Assembly: GCF_022024055.1 (NCBI RefSeq)
Contig: NZ_CP091788.1
Location: forward strand, 3,038,001 to 3,102,000
DNA: 64,000 nt
Direction of reading: 5' to 3'
Source: Prevotella sp. E2-28
GTDB taxonomy: Bacteria; Bacteroidota; Bacteroidia; Bacteroidales; Bacteroidaceae
The notes beneath the pieces were generated by a model. It saw only the letters and a list, made by a program, of their open reading frames with translations. It searched no databases and was not told where the DNA came from. Position numbers and translations under genes: made by a program. Shown in pieces: positions 54,804 to 63,559 of the stretch (its first letter is position 1; each line of letters starts with the position of its first letter).

Positions 54804-56687
54804 TTAGCGAGCAGTGACTGTGGCGTAAGCCTTAGTCTCACAGAGAGGATAGAACTCAATGTGAACATCACCAGACAAGCTAACGGGAATATTGTCATTA
54901 CTACCGTTGATGATATTATCCAACGAACCACCCCAGTTTCCATCGGCTGTATCCCATGTGCCGTTACCCTTGAACTTAATAACACCTGCCTCTGTGAAGG
55001 TTGCGTCACACTCCCAACAGAGTTTCTCGACATTATAGGTCATCTCAACACCATTATCCCAGTCGTTATTAACGGCACTACCTACTACGTACACTTTATT
55101 AATAGGTGTGAGTTTGTAAGTCATATCGGCCAGGTTGACATCAGCGCGATAGAATCCAGGCTGAGGCATGATATTACCAGAATTCTTATCATCAATTAGC
55201 GTTCCGGTCAAATCAGCTTCATTGAGTGTTCCTGTTCCATAGTTGCCATTGTCCCAGTTGTCGGCAGCGCCACGGAACTTGAAAGCGCCCTTGCCGTCAG
55301 TCCAGGAATCCTCTTTCGCATAGAAGAAGCCAGTATATGTGCCATTGCCGTCAGCACAATAGAGAGGCTGCTCTGTGCTACCCCAGCCATTGTTTACACC
55401 TGCCTCATAGATATACTGTTGGAAGTTGAGCGGAGTGATTTCGTAAGTCATTTCAACCATATTGACAGTAAAGCGGTAGAACTTGGCTGCTCCGTCAACA
55501 CAGAACGAATGCTCGCCATCGAGGTTATATCGGCGATCAAAAGAACCACTGAGATCCTTGCTGTCGCCCTTAGTACCAAAGAGTTTGTTCCATGTGCCAG
55601 CACCCACGGCATCAATAGCATCCTTATCACCAAATGCAAACCACATCTCGCTTCCAGTGCTCTCAAAGGTATAGGTAAAGACGGGATCTTCTATGACATC
55701 CTTTGAACTGTGAGAGAACTGCATGGTCAAAGCCGACTCAGCATTCCATTCACCAGGACCACCAATAAGATAATATGCATCAGCAACATTAACTGCCTCA
55801 ACCTTGAAGGTGTACTCCAGCATATTCAGTGTTACCTTAATCTTCTTTGGACCAGCGGGCACGCAGAAAGAATTGTCTGCACCCAATTTATAACGGAAGT
55901 CGAGCTGACCTTCAGTAGCCTGACTATTACCGCCTACGACACCAAAGAGCTTAGACCAGTCACCAGCGCCAATAGCAGCGCAAGCCTCGTCATCACCAAT
56001 AGCAAACCATGTATCACCCTCTGACGCAGCATCAAAGACTACTGTGAAGATAGGATCTTCATACACATCAGCATCGCTATGAGAGAACTTGATGGATTTA
56101 TTTGCAGCAGATGTTGCCCAATCGTTAGGTCCGCCCACAATGTAATAAGCAGGCGAAATCTGAACTTTATTCAATGGCGTGAAAGCCACGCTCTGAGAAG
56201 CAAAGTAATTCTCACCAGGTTTTCCTATGATAGCAACAGAGCTACCATCAGTAACGGTGTACAGCAATGCACGAACATAAAGAGTCGTTGCTGCAGGATT
56301 CTTGGTGATATTATTGAAATAGGCGTCACTGAGTGCACTGGGCATGACGCTGATTTCCTTGCTATCAGCCAGACTATTTGCCTCGATTGTAGTTGATTTA
56401 CTGAAACTTGCATCATCAGATATTTCCACTTCAGCCTTCAGTATCGTATTCTGAGGTAATTCTGCGGAAAGGCTTATCGTACCGATGACAATAGGCTGTT
56501 CAGTCTCGGCGGCCATGAGGTCAACCAAATTGATAGATGTCACCGATGGAGTTACAGTGACTGCACTGGCAGGGAATGAGCTCTCTGGTATCGTAGTCTG
56601 AGGAACGAATTCTGTAGAGAAATCTTCGTCACAGGCAACGAACATCATGCTCAGCAGCGCCATCATATATAAACTAATCTTTTTCAT
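54804..56687 (-). CDS. SusE/SusF-type starch-binding outer membrane lipoprotein
   Basis: 627 residues. Lipoprotein Cys in MMFVACDEDFSTE. N-terminal SusE-type Ig region, then repeated beta-sandwich modules: YYIVGGPNDWATSAANKSIKFSHSDADVYEDPIFTVVFD and YYLIGGPGEWNAESALTMQFSHSSKDVIEDPVFTYTFE are near copies, followed by an IYEAGVNNGWGSTEQPLYCADGNGTYTGFFY module and a VYVVGSAVNNDWDNGVEM module. So about four glycan-binding domains. It holds starch at the surface for SusC/D. Third accessory gene of the locus. Confidence 0.88.
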   Translation of the reverse strand: MKKISLYMMALLSMMFVACDEDFSTEFVPQTTIPESSFPASAVTVTPSVTSINLVDLMAAETEQPIVIGTISLSAELPQNTILKAEVEISDDASFSKSTTIEANSLADSKEISVMPSALSDAYFNNITKNPAATTLYVRALLYTVTDGSSVAIIGKPGENYFASQSVAFTPLNKVQISPAYYIVGGPNDWATSAANKSIKFSHSDADVYEDPIFTVVFDAASEGDTWFAIGDDEACAAIGAGDWSKLFGVVGGNSQATEGQLDFRYKLGADNSFCVPAGPKKIKVTLNMLEYTFKVEAVNVADAYYLIGGPGEWNAESALTMQFSHSSKDVIEDPVFTYTFESTGSEMWFAFGDKDAIDAVGAGTWNKLFGTKGDSKDLSGSFDRRYNLDGEHSFCVDGAAKFYRFTVNMVEMTYEITPLNFQQYIYEAGVNNGWGSTEQPLYCADGNGTYTGFFYAKEDSWTDGKGAFKFRGAADNWDNGNYGTGTLNEADLTGTLIDDKNSGNIMPQPGFYRADVNLADMTYKLTPINKVYVVGSAVNNDWDNGVEMTYNVEKLCWECDATFTEAGVIKFKGNGTWDTADGNWGGSLDNIINGSNDNIPVSLSGDVHIEFYPLCETKAYATVTAR

Positions 56688-56704
56688 CTTTGTCTTGTTT
56701 TTAG

Positions 56705-56731
56705 GAAGCGGGAACGGGTAGTTCCCGCTTC
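56705..56731 (-). repeat. Intercistronic hairpin between susE-like and susF-like genes
   Basis: Perfect 11-bp stem GAAGCGGGAAC/GTTCCCGCTTC with loop GGGTA, in the 73-nt gap. No T run follows on the minus strand. Confidence 0.75.
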
Positions 56732-56760
56732 TAGTTAAACATTCTTCTTATGCAATGGTG

Positions 56761-57678
56761 TTACTCAACAATCTTAAATGTAACGGTATTCTTGTTCATA
56801 TCGACTGTGATGTCAAGTTTTCCACCTGCCCAATCATCAAACTCCCAAGAGCCCTTACCTGTCATAGCAGGACCTGTGAAGGTTCCTTCTGCATCGAATG
56901 CACTCACAATGGGAGAGTCATCAACCTGTGTACCATATGAGTCACCGCCATCCCAGCCCGTGAGCTTGGTATAGAAGCGGAACTGCAGCATACCAGCAGG
57001 AATATCAAATACACCGTGGAATATCTTACTTCCTATTTCGGTCTCCATCACGCGCCAAGCGCTCAGCGTCTCAGCATTACCCTTAGCAGGTTCTGTCCAA
57101 CCAGAGCAGTTACCAATGACGTAAAGGCTTGCAAGACCCTTAATAGAATTGTCGGCACGCATATTCTTGAAAGTGATAGCATTTGAGAAAATACGTGTCC
57201 CATCAACCTCGGTCTTTGCCGTGGTCTGGATACTAGCACATACACGGAAAGCAATTTCACGATAGCCTAGGTCCACCCAGTTGTTTTCATCGGTAATACC
57301 GTCAACATGGTTGATGGCCTGTGACACCTCTTCACCACTCAGGGTTGCTGTACAAGTCGTGAAAGCAGTCTCAAGAAATTTAGGATTGTTGTTATCATCA
57401 ACATCCCATTTGATGGTTCCACCCTGTACCAAGCCAACCTGAACCATGTAGTTCACTACGGTGTTAACAGGGTAGTTGGGCTGCGACCATGAAAGACTCA
57501 AACTATTATCTTTTGAGATATAGATATACTGATTATTCAATGGCGACTCGTTCAGTTTGAATTCCGTAGGCGTATTATTCGGACCTAAAACGGGGTTATC
57601 GTCGCGGTCGCTATCACAGGCCGTGAAGGCTACGAGGCTCAGGGCCAGCATGATGACTGATTTAAATATTGTCTTCAT
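56761..57678 (-). CDS. SusE-domain outer membrane lipoprotein
   Basis: 305 residues. Lipoprotein Cys in VAFTACDSDRDDNP. A SusE N-terminal domain (EFKLNESPLNNQYIYISKDNSLSLSWSQPNYPVNTVVNYMVQVGL) is followed by one SusE/F-type binding module (LYVIGNCSGWTEPAKGNAETLSAWRV...). It is the paralogue of the larger protein downstream, with fewer binding modules. Confidence 0.86.
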   Translation of the reverse strand: MKTIFKSVIMLALSLVAFTACDSDRDDNPVLGPNNTPTEFKLNESPLNNQYIYISKDNSLSLSWSQPNYPVNTVVNYMVQVGLVQGGTIKWDVDDNNNPKFLETAFTTCTATLSGEEVSQAINHVDGITDENNWVDLGYREIAFRVCASIQTTAKTEVDGTRIFSNAITFKNMRADNSIKGLASLYVIGNCSGWTEPAKGNAETLSAWRVMETEIGSKIFHGVFDIPAGMLQFRFYTKLTGWDGGDSYGTQVDDSPIVSAFDAEGTFTGPAMTGKGSWEFDDWAGGKLDITVDMNKNTVTFKIVE

Positions 57679-57679
57679 A

Positions 57680-57707
57680 ATTCTTAATTCTTAATTGTTA
57701 ACTCTTA
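57680..57707. repeat. 7-bp tandem repeat between susD-like and susE-like genes
   Basis: Units ATTCTTA, ATTCTTA, ATTGTTA, ACTCTTA on the plus strand; they fill the 26-nt gap and enter the susD stop codon. Confidence 0.75.
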
Positions 57708-59276
57708 ATAGCCTTCGTTCTGCTTCAGGTTCGGGTTCGACATAACATCGCTCGAAGCTAGGGGGAACAGATTGTACTTGTTGAGTACAGCGTGAGGTGT
57801 ACCTACGTTATTGTTCATGCCTTTGTAGGCCCAGAGATAATCGGCCGAGGTGAGCAGATTAAAGCGTACCAAGTCGCTACGGCGGTGACACTCCCATGCC
57901 AACTCGCGAGCACGTTCATCAATGATATCTTGACGTGTGATATCGTCATCTGTAGCCAAGCCTGCACGTGTATGAACATCATTGAAACGAGCCTTACCAT
58001 TGATACCGCTTACACCACCAACTACTTCACACTCTGCCAGCATCAGATAAACATCTGCCAAGCGGAATACGGGGAAGTCTGTATCTGGGAAGGCATTGGC
58101 ACCGGAAATCATCGAACCATCGGCCTTCAGGTTGGTAAACTTCGTAAAGGCATAGCCACTCTGGAAGTTGCTGATATCAGTAATGGCCTTTGTCTGACCA
58201 TCTGTATAGAACTTGCCACGCTGGTCGTTGCTGTCAAACTTGTCAACGAATTGTGGTGTCACACGGATACCACCCCAGCCATCACCGCCAAGTCCATAAG
58301 CAGCAGGATTCATAGTACCACCGATAGATCCACATACGATATAGGTTGTACCTCCGTATGCCTGAGTGTTGATATGATCCTGATAGACACTGAAGATAAT
58401 TTCATGACCTACACCCAGCATCTGGTCGTTATCAGCACAGAACATCTTGTAGTAGTCAGCCTTAGATTCAAGTTTATATCCCAGGTCGATAATCTTCTGA
58501 CAGTACTCAGCACACTTCTGGTAGTTTGCCGTACCTGTATAGATAGCTGCATTCAGGTAAAGCTTTGCCAAAATCATGTATGCCATACCCTTGCCTGCAC
58601 GATATTTCTCAGGATTAGCAGGAAGCAGATCGGCTGTTTCCTCCATATCCTTAACCAACCATTCAAACAGGTCTGCACGACTAATCTGCTTTGGATTTGC
58701 ACCGCCTACCTCAGAATTCTCATCGGTAAAAGGCACATTACCAAAGAGGTCGATGGCATGAAGGTAACTCAAGCCGCGAAGGGCACGAGCCTCAGCACGA
58801 TACTGCTGCATCTTTTCATCTTTAGAATTACCAGCAGCATCAATGCGACGAATCACTTCATTACATATAGATATCTGATAAAGCACACGGCTGTAGCATG
58901 CGCTGATAAACACGTCACTTGAAGTCCATTGCAGACCATGCAGATCCTTGATAGTCTGGTCATTCCATCCGATAACAGCCTCGTCTGTTGTCAACTCTTG
59001 TAGGTTAAACAGGGCTCGTAGATATTGGCCAAATCCACCGTCAATACCCGAAATGTCAGGATCACCACTACTGCCGTCAGGTGAACTTACAGCCAAGCCA
59101 ATATAACACTTGGCAAGCATCTGGTTGTAAGCATCGGTGTTGGTCAGCACGTTTTCGGGCGTATCAAGGTTAGGATCAATAGGTGTTACGTCCAGATCAC
59201 CTGTACAGGCGGTGAACGTCATTGCAGCCGTAAAAGCTGCTGCAAAAAAGCCTTTATTTTTAATATTCAGTTTCAT
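57705..59276 (-). CDS. susD: SusD/RagB-family nutrient-binding lipoprotein
   Basis: 523 residues. Lipoprotein Cys in MTFTACTGDLDV. SusD hallmarks: N-terminal YNQMLAKCYIGLAV, TPR-like helices with AEARALRGLSYLHAIDLFGNVPF, and C-terminal FRLADVYLMLAECEV and IIDERARELAWECHRRSDLVRF. It caps the SusC channel and binds the glycan. Nineteen nt after the susC gene. Confidence 0.95.
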   Translation of the reverse strand: MKLNIKNKGFFAAAFTAAMTFTACTGDLDVTPIDPNLDTPENVLTNTDAYNQMLAKCYIGLAVSSPDGSSGDPDISGIDGGFGQYLRALFNLQELTTDEAVIGWNDQTIKDLHGLQWTSSDVFISACYSRVLYQISICNEVIRRIDAAGNSKDEKMQQYRAEARALRGLSYLHAIDLFGNVPFTDENSEVGGANPKQISRADLFEWLVKDMEETADLLPANPEKYRAGKGMAYMILAKLYLNAAIYTGTANYQKCAEYCQKIIDLGYKLESKADYYKMFCADNDQMLGVGHEIIFSVYQDHINTQAYGGTTYIVCGSIGGTMNPAAYGLGGDGWGGIRVTPQFVDKFDSNDQRGKFYTDGQTKAITDISNFQSGYAFTKFTNLKADGSMISGANAFPDTDFPVFRLADVYLMLAECEVVGGVSGINGKARFNDVHTRAGLATDDDITRQDIIDERARELAWECHRRSDLVRFNLLTSADYLWAYKGMNNNVGTPHAVLNKYNLFPLASSDVMSNPNLKQNEGY

Positions 59277-59295
59277 ATTTTGTCCTCCTTTTCAA

Positions 59296-62253
59296 TTAAA
59301 AGTTAAAGCTTGCACCCAGAATGAAATTACGTGAGCGGGGATACATGTTGTTGTCTATACCGTTTCCAACCTCAGGATCAACACCTTCGTAATTGGTAAT
59401 GGTGAAGACGTTCTGTGCAGTGAAGTTCACACGGCACCAGTCACAAACATTGTATGCCAAAGTCACCTTGTCGAGTTTCAACCATGAAGCGTTCTGAACA
59501 TAGTAGTCACTCTTATACTGAGCCTGCTGGAAGTTAGTGAACGGAGCGGTGCTAATGCGGTTTGCAATGAAATTATTGGTCCAAAGGTCTGCCAGCATTT
59601 CAGCATCAGAAGCCACATTATTATATACATAGTTGCCGAGACTGCTTCTCAATGAAGCTGAGAGGGTCCATTTCTTATAGCTTACCTCTGTGTTCAGGCC
59701 TATATTCACATCTGCATCGGGCTTGTAGTAAACGTAACGGTCATCGTCAGTTATCTGACCATCGTGGTTACGGTCTACATAGACACCTTCCAGAGGTTTT
59801 CCAGCTTCATCATACACCTGCTGGAACACGTAGAACGAGTTGATGGGGTAGCCAACCTTCTGAATTTGGATTTTATTACCTACGCCACCAGAAATGTCAC
59901 CAGCTTCCACACCAGGATAGTTGGGATCATCGCTAGCTGTCAGGCGAGTAATCTTGTTCTTGTTATATGAGAAGTTCACGCCAATTTCCCAACGCAAGTC
60001 TTTCTTCTCAATGGGCACTACATTCAAAGCCACTTCGAAACCCTTGTTCTCCATATCACCAACGTTCTGCAACAGGTAATTGGTCAAGTTTGTACCAGCT
60101 GATACAGGAACGAAGTTCAGCAAGTCGCTAGTCTTACGCTTATAGACATCGATGCTACCATTGATGCGGTTCTTCATGAAACCGAAGTCCAAACCTACGT
60201 TATAGGTGGTTGTCTCCTCCCACTTAATCTGTGCGGCATAACCTTTAGGAGTAATAGGCACAATAACATTGTCGCCAAACTGGTAGTATGAACCTGCCTG
60301 ATTGGTGTGATAGGTAGGAATAGAGGGATAGTCACCCTGGTTGATATTCTGCTGACCAGTAACACCATAACCCAAACGGAGTTTCAGGTTTGAGAGCCAA
60401 TCAACATCCTTCAGAAAATCTTCCTCACTGATACGCCATGCCAATGCTACAGAGGGGAACAAGCCCCACTTATTGTTCTGGAAACGTGAGGTACCATCGT
60501 TACGTAATGTAGCTGTAAACATGTAACGATCCATGAACGTATAGTTCAAACGGCCATAGAATGAAACAAGATAACTTTCAGTCTTGAACACAGGCTTATT
60601 AACGTTGTACTGTGTTTCGTTACCATCATTAGAAATCTTTCTGTCGGTTGTTGAGTTATAGAAGCGCTGCCAAGAGTAACCACCTAAGATATCGAAGCGG
60701 CTATTAATCTCTTTCAGTTCCTTGGCGTATGCCAGATAAGCCTCCAAAGTCTGGTCGCGACGCAACTGTGTGTATTCTTCCCATGCACCAGTACCATTCT
60801 GTTCCTTATCATGCCATGATACTTCACTATTCTGTTCACTGATAGTCCAACCTGTAGTAGTTGAGAAATCAAGACCTAAGTTCAAATTGAAGCGTAGTCC
60901 CTCAAGGAATTTGAACTTATAGTCAAACTGAGCATTACCCACGAAGCGTCTTACATAACTGTCCCTGTTCTGCTGCTCCAATTGAGCTACAGGGTTCAGC
61001 AGAGCCATAGAGTTAGGCAGTCCGTTGTTCAACCAGTAATGATAGGTTCCATCTGCGTTATAAACAGGCTTCAACGGATTGTACTTCACAGCCTGTCCAA
61101 TAGCACCCTCGTCGGCAAAACTGTTGTGGGTAAATACGCCCTTACCATTCAGATTAATAGTCAATCGATCATTGAGCAGTGTTGGGGTCAAGTTGAAACC
61201 TACAGTTCCACGGCTCATATTAGTGGTTTTCAGTGTACCGTCATTATTAATAAAACCGGCACTAACGCGATAGGGCATCTTGAAATCGAAGTCCTTAGCT
61301 ACATAACCACCAGATACGCTCGCATTGATTTCCTCAGTCCATGCTGTGCGATAAATCTCGTCTTGCCAGTCGGTATTGGCATTACCAAGAGCTGTCATTG
61401 CATCGGCATTATCGCTATAGCGTGAAGTGAAAAGGGTGCGCAGAGCATCAGCACTAAGTACATCTACTGTCTTAGATACGACTTTGAATGAACCACTCAT
61501 ATCGACATTAACATGAGGCTTAGAACCTGCCTTACCCTTCTTGGTAGTAATCAGAATCACACCGTTTGACGCACGGCTACCATAGATAGCCGTAGCCGAG
61601 GCATCTTTCAGAATTGAGAAGCTCTCAATGTCATTTGGGTTAATTGTGTTCAGCACATCGCCACCTGAGATTTCGGTAGAACTGATTGGCAGTCCATCAA
61701 TAACAATCAGAGGGTCGTTGCTGGCTGACAGTGAAGAACCACCACGGATACGAATCTTTGAACCGGCACCAGGAGCACCGCTGTTGGTCGTAATCTGCAC
61801 ACCAGGAGTCTTACCTTGCAACAAGTCTGCTGGCGAAGTGGCAATACCCTTGTTCAGTTGGTCGGCCTCTACTGACATAACTGAACCTGTAGCATCACTC
61901 TTTCTTACAGAACCATAACCGATAACTACTACTTCATTCAGCAGAGCCTGATCGTCCTGCAGTGTGATTACAACAGAAGGAGCGGCTTTCACTGTAGCCG
62001 TCTGGTATCCCATATAGGACACCTGCAGATCTGCACCTTGATTAGCTTTCAGGGTGAAGTTTCCATCGAAGTCGCTTATCGTAGCGACCTGCGTGCCTAC
62101 CACACGGATGGTTGCGCCGATGATAGCTTCGCCTGTAGCATCTTTCACATGACCTTTCACATTGATTTGTGCAAAGGCTCCCATAGACAGGAATAAGCCC
62201 ACAATAAGGGCTAACATCCTGAACGGTAATTTAATGTTTACCTGCTTCATCAT
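59296..62253 (-). CDS. susC: SusC/RagA-family TonB-dependent transporter
   Basis: 985 residues. Signal peptide, then a carboxypeptidase-like domain (INVKGHVKDATGEAIIGATIRVVGT), plug domain with GYGSVRKSDATGSV and KTPGVQITTNSGAPGAGSKIRIRG, and a long beta barrel ending in aromatic NFILGASFNF. Imports oligosaccharides with TonB energy. Two ATG codons in a row (62253, 62250). Promoter box at 62315-62322. Confidence 0.96.
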   Translation of the reverse strand: MMKQVNIKLPFRMLALIVGLFLSMGAFAQINVKGHVKDATGEAIIGATIRVVGTQVATISDFDGNFTLKANQGADLQVSYMGYQTATVKAAPSVVITLQDDQALLNEVVVIGYGSVRKSDATGSVMSVEADQLNKGIATSPADLLQGKTPGVQITTNSGAPGAGSKIRIRGGSSLSASNDPLIVIDGLPISSTEISGGDVLNTINPNDIESFSILKDASATAIYGSRASNGVILITTKKGKAGSKPHVNVDMSGSFKVVSKTVDVLSADALRTLFTSRYSDNADAMTALGNANTDWQDEIYRTAWTEEINASVSGGYVAKDFDFKMPYRVSAGFINNDGTLKTTNMSRGTVGFNLTPTLLNDRLTINLNGKGVFTHNSFADEGAIGQAVKYNPLKPVYNADGTYHYWLNNGLPNSMALLNPVAQLEQQNRDSYVRRFVGNAQFDYKFKFLEGLRFNLNLGLDFSTTTGWTISEQNSEVSWHDKEQNGTGAWEEYTQLRRDQTLEAYLAYAKELKEINSRFDILGGYSWQRFYNSTTDRKISNDGNETQYNVNKPVFKTESYLVSFYGRLNYTFMDRYMFTATLRNDGTSRFQNNKWGLFPSVALAWRISEEDFLKDVDWLSNLKLRLGYGVTGQQNINQGDYPSIPTYHTNQAGSYYQFGDNVIVPITPKGYAAQIKWEETTTYNVGLDFGFMKNRINGSIDVYKRKTSDLLNFVPVSAGTNLTNYLLQNVGDMENKGFEVALNVVPIEKKDLRWEIGVNFSYNKNKITRLTASDDPNYPGVEAGDISGGVGNKIQIQKVGYPINSFYVFQQVYDEAGKPLEGVYVDRNHDGQITDDDRYVYYKPDADVNIGLNTEVSYKKWTLSASLRSSLGNYVYNNVASDAEMLADLWTNNFIANRISTAPFTNFQQAQYKSDYYVQNASWLKLDKVTLAYNVCDWCRVNFTAQNVFTITNYEGVDPEVGNGIDNNMYPRSRNFILGASFNF

Positions 62254-62314
62254 TACATTGTTAATTTAGTTGTTAGTATTAATTGTTTTTTAGGTTTTTA
62301 TACCAAATCCGGTG

Positions 62315-62322
62315 CAAAGTTA
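62315..62322 (-). promoter_or_regulatory. Promoter -7 box for the sus-like operon
   Basis: Minus strand TAACTTTG, 61 nt upstream of the susC start. No TTG at the usual distance, which fits a promoter needing an activator. Confidence 0.65.
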
Positions 62323-62373
62323 AGATTTGTTTTAGTTCCTTATACTATTTTCTTAACAAATTCGTTAATATAG

Positions 62374-62393
62374 TAATGCAAACGTTTGCATTA
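62374..62393. promoter_or_regulatory. LacI-family operator between susC and lacI genes
   Basis: Perfect 20-bp palindrome TAATGCAAACGTTTGCATTA with the central CG pair typical of LacI/GalR operators. It lies 51 bp from the susC -7 box and 52 bp from the regulator's -7 box, so upstream of both. Confidence 0.88.
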
Positions 62394-62445
62394 ACTAAAC
62401 ATTATAATAAAAAGGAATAGGAGAATATCATATTTAACTTTTCCA

Positions 62446-62453
62446 TACCTTTG
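62446..62453 (+). promoter_or_regulatory. Promoter -7 box for the LacI-family gene
   Basis: TACCTTTG, 27 nt before the ATG at 62481. The in-frame TTG at 62451 is inside the box, so it is not the start. Confidence 0.75.
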
Positions 62454-62480
62454 TATCGTCGTACAGCTAAAGACCTAAAA

Positions 62481-63506
62481 ATGAAAGAATTTGCACCCCT
62501 CACAATGAAGGATATTGCAGCCGAAATAGGAGTTTCGGTAGCTACCGTATCGAGGGCACTGAAAGACTCGCCTCACATTTCTAAGGAACTGCGAAACAAA
62601 ATACAGCAATATGCTCGTGAACACAACTTCACCCCCAACATATTAGCTGAGTCGCTGCGCCATTCAAGGGTGCAGCCCCAGAAACTCATTGGCGTCATCG
62701 TGCCAGAGTTGGTTCACTATTATTTTGCCAGCATATTAAAAGGGATTGAGGAAGAAGCCGAGGCGCATGGCTACCGAATTATGGTGGCACAAAGTGGCGA
62801 ACTCTACGAACGCGAGGTTCGCCTCTGTCAGTCGTTCTACGAGAACAAAGTCTGTGGCGTCATTGTCTCGCAGGCTAAGGACACCCAGCACTATGAACAT
62901 TTCCAGCGTTTGATAGATGCTGGTGTGCCATTGGTCTTTTACGATAGAATATGTACGGGCGTGAATGCCAGTCGCGTGGTCGTCGATGACTACATGGGTG
63001 CCTATAATGCAGTAACTCACCTCATCAACACCGGATGCAGACGTATTGCCTATTTCGGTTCGCAATTGAATCTCGAGATAGCCAAAAACAGATATAATGG
63101 TTATAAGGATGCCCTTTTGAAACATGGGCTGCCTTTCAGAGAAGAGCTGACCCGCATTTGCGACAACCGTTCTGATGCAGAACTGATAACACCTTCGCTG
63201 TTTGATGGCGATTTTTATCCAGATGCGTTCTTTGCCGTCAACGACGATACGGCTATAGGCATCCTTTATTCTGTGAAACGTATGGGACTGCGTGTGCCTG
63301 AGGATATTAGTATATGCGGTTTCACAAATGGTGATCGTTCCATTGCATGCGACCCCATGCTAACCACTGTTGAGCAACGTGGTGTGCGGGTTGGCGAAGA
63401 AGCGGCCAACATTTTAATAGGTCATGTAGAAGGGTCCATTCCTTTGGACCACGCAGAGAAACGCGTCGTGCGCACGCGCCTAATATTAAGAGGTACAACG
63501 AGATAG
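62481..63506 (+). CDS. LacI-family transcriptional regulator
   Basis: 341 residues from the ATG at 62481. N-terminal helix-turn-helix TMKDIAAEIGVSVATVSRALKDSPHISKELRNKI with hinge helix (PNILAESLRHSR), then a periplasmic-binding-protein-like sensor domain (IGVIVPELVHYYFASILKGIEEEA ... PDAFFAVNDDTAIGILYSVKRMGLRVPEDISICGF). It probably binds the palindrome at 62374-62393 and controls the sus-like genes and the downstream transporter in response to a malto-oligosaccharide; the ligand is inferred. Confidence 0.94.
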   Translation: MKEFAPLTMKDIAAEIGVSVATVSRALKDSPHISKELRNKIQQYAREHNFTPNILAESLRHSRVQPQKLIGVIVPELVHYYFASILKGIEEEAEAHGYRIMVAQSGELYEREVRLCQSFYENKVCGVIVSQAKDTQHYEHFQRLIDAGVPLVFYDRICTGVNASRVVVDDYMGAYNAVTHLINTGCRRIAYFGSQLNLEIAKNRYNGYKDALLKHGLPFREELTRICDNRSDAELITPSLFDGDFYPDAFFAVNDDTAIGILYSVKRMGLRVPEDISICGFTNGDRSIACDPMLTTVEQRGVRVGEEAANILIGHVEGSIPLDHAEKRVVRTRLILRGTTR

Positions 63507-63509
63507 GGA

Positions 63510-63557
63510 GAAGTTAAGATATTAAGAGTTAACAAGTTAAAGTAAGAAGTTAAGAAT
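63510..63557 (+). repeat. 8-bp-like tandem repeat between lacI and MFS genes
   Basis: GAAGTTAA, GATATTAA, GAGTTAAC, AAGTTAAA, then GTAAGAAG and TTAAGAAT, in 8-bp phase; fills the 53-nt gap. Confidence 0.65.
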
Positions 63558-63559
63558 AT

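Noticed and set aside
57792..58922. 376-residue plus-strand frame opposite susD
   Set aside because: Antisense shadow; susD is unmistakable and no plus-strand promoter or domain was seen.
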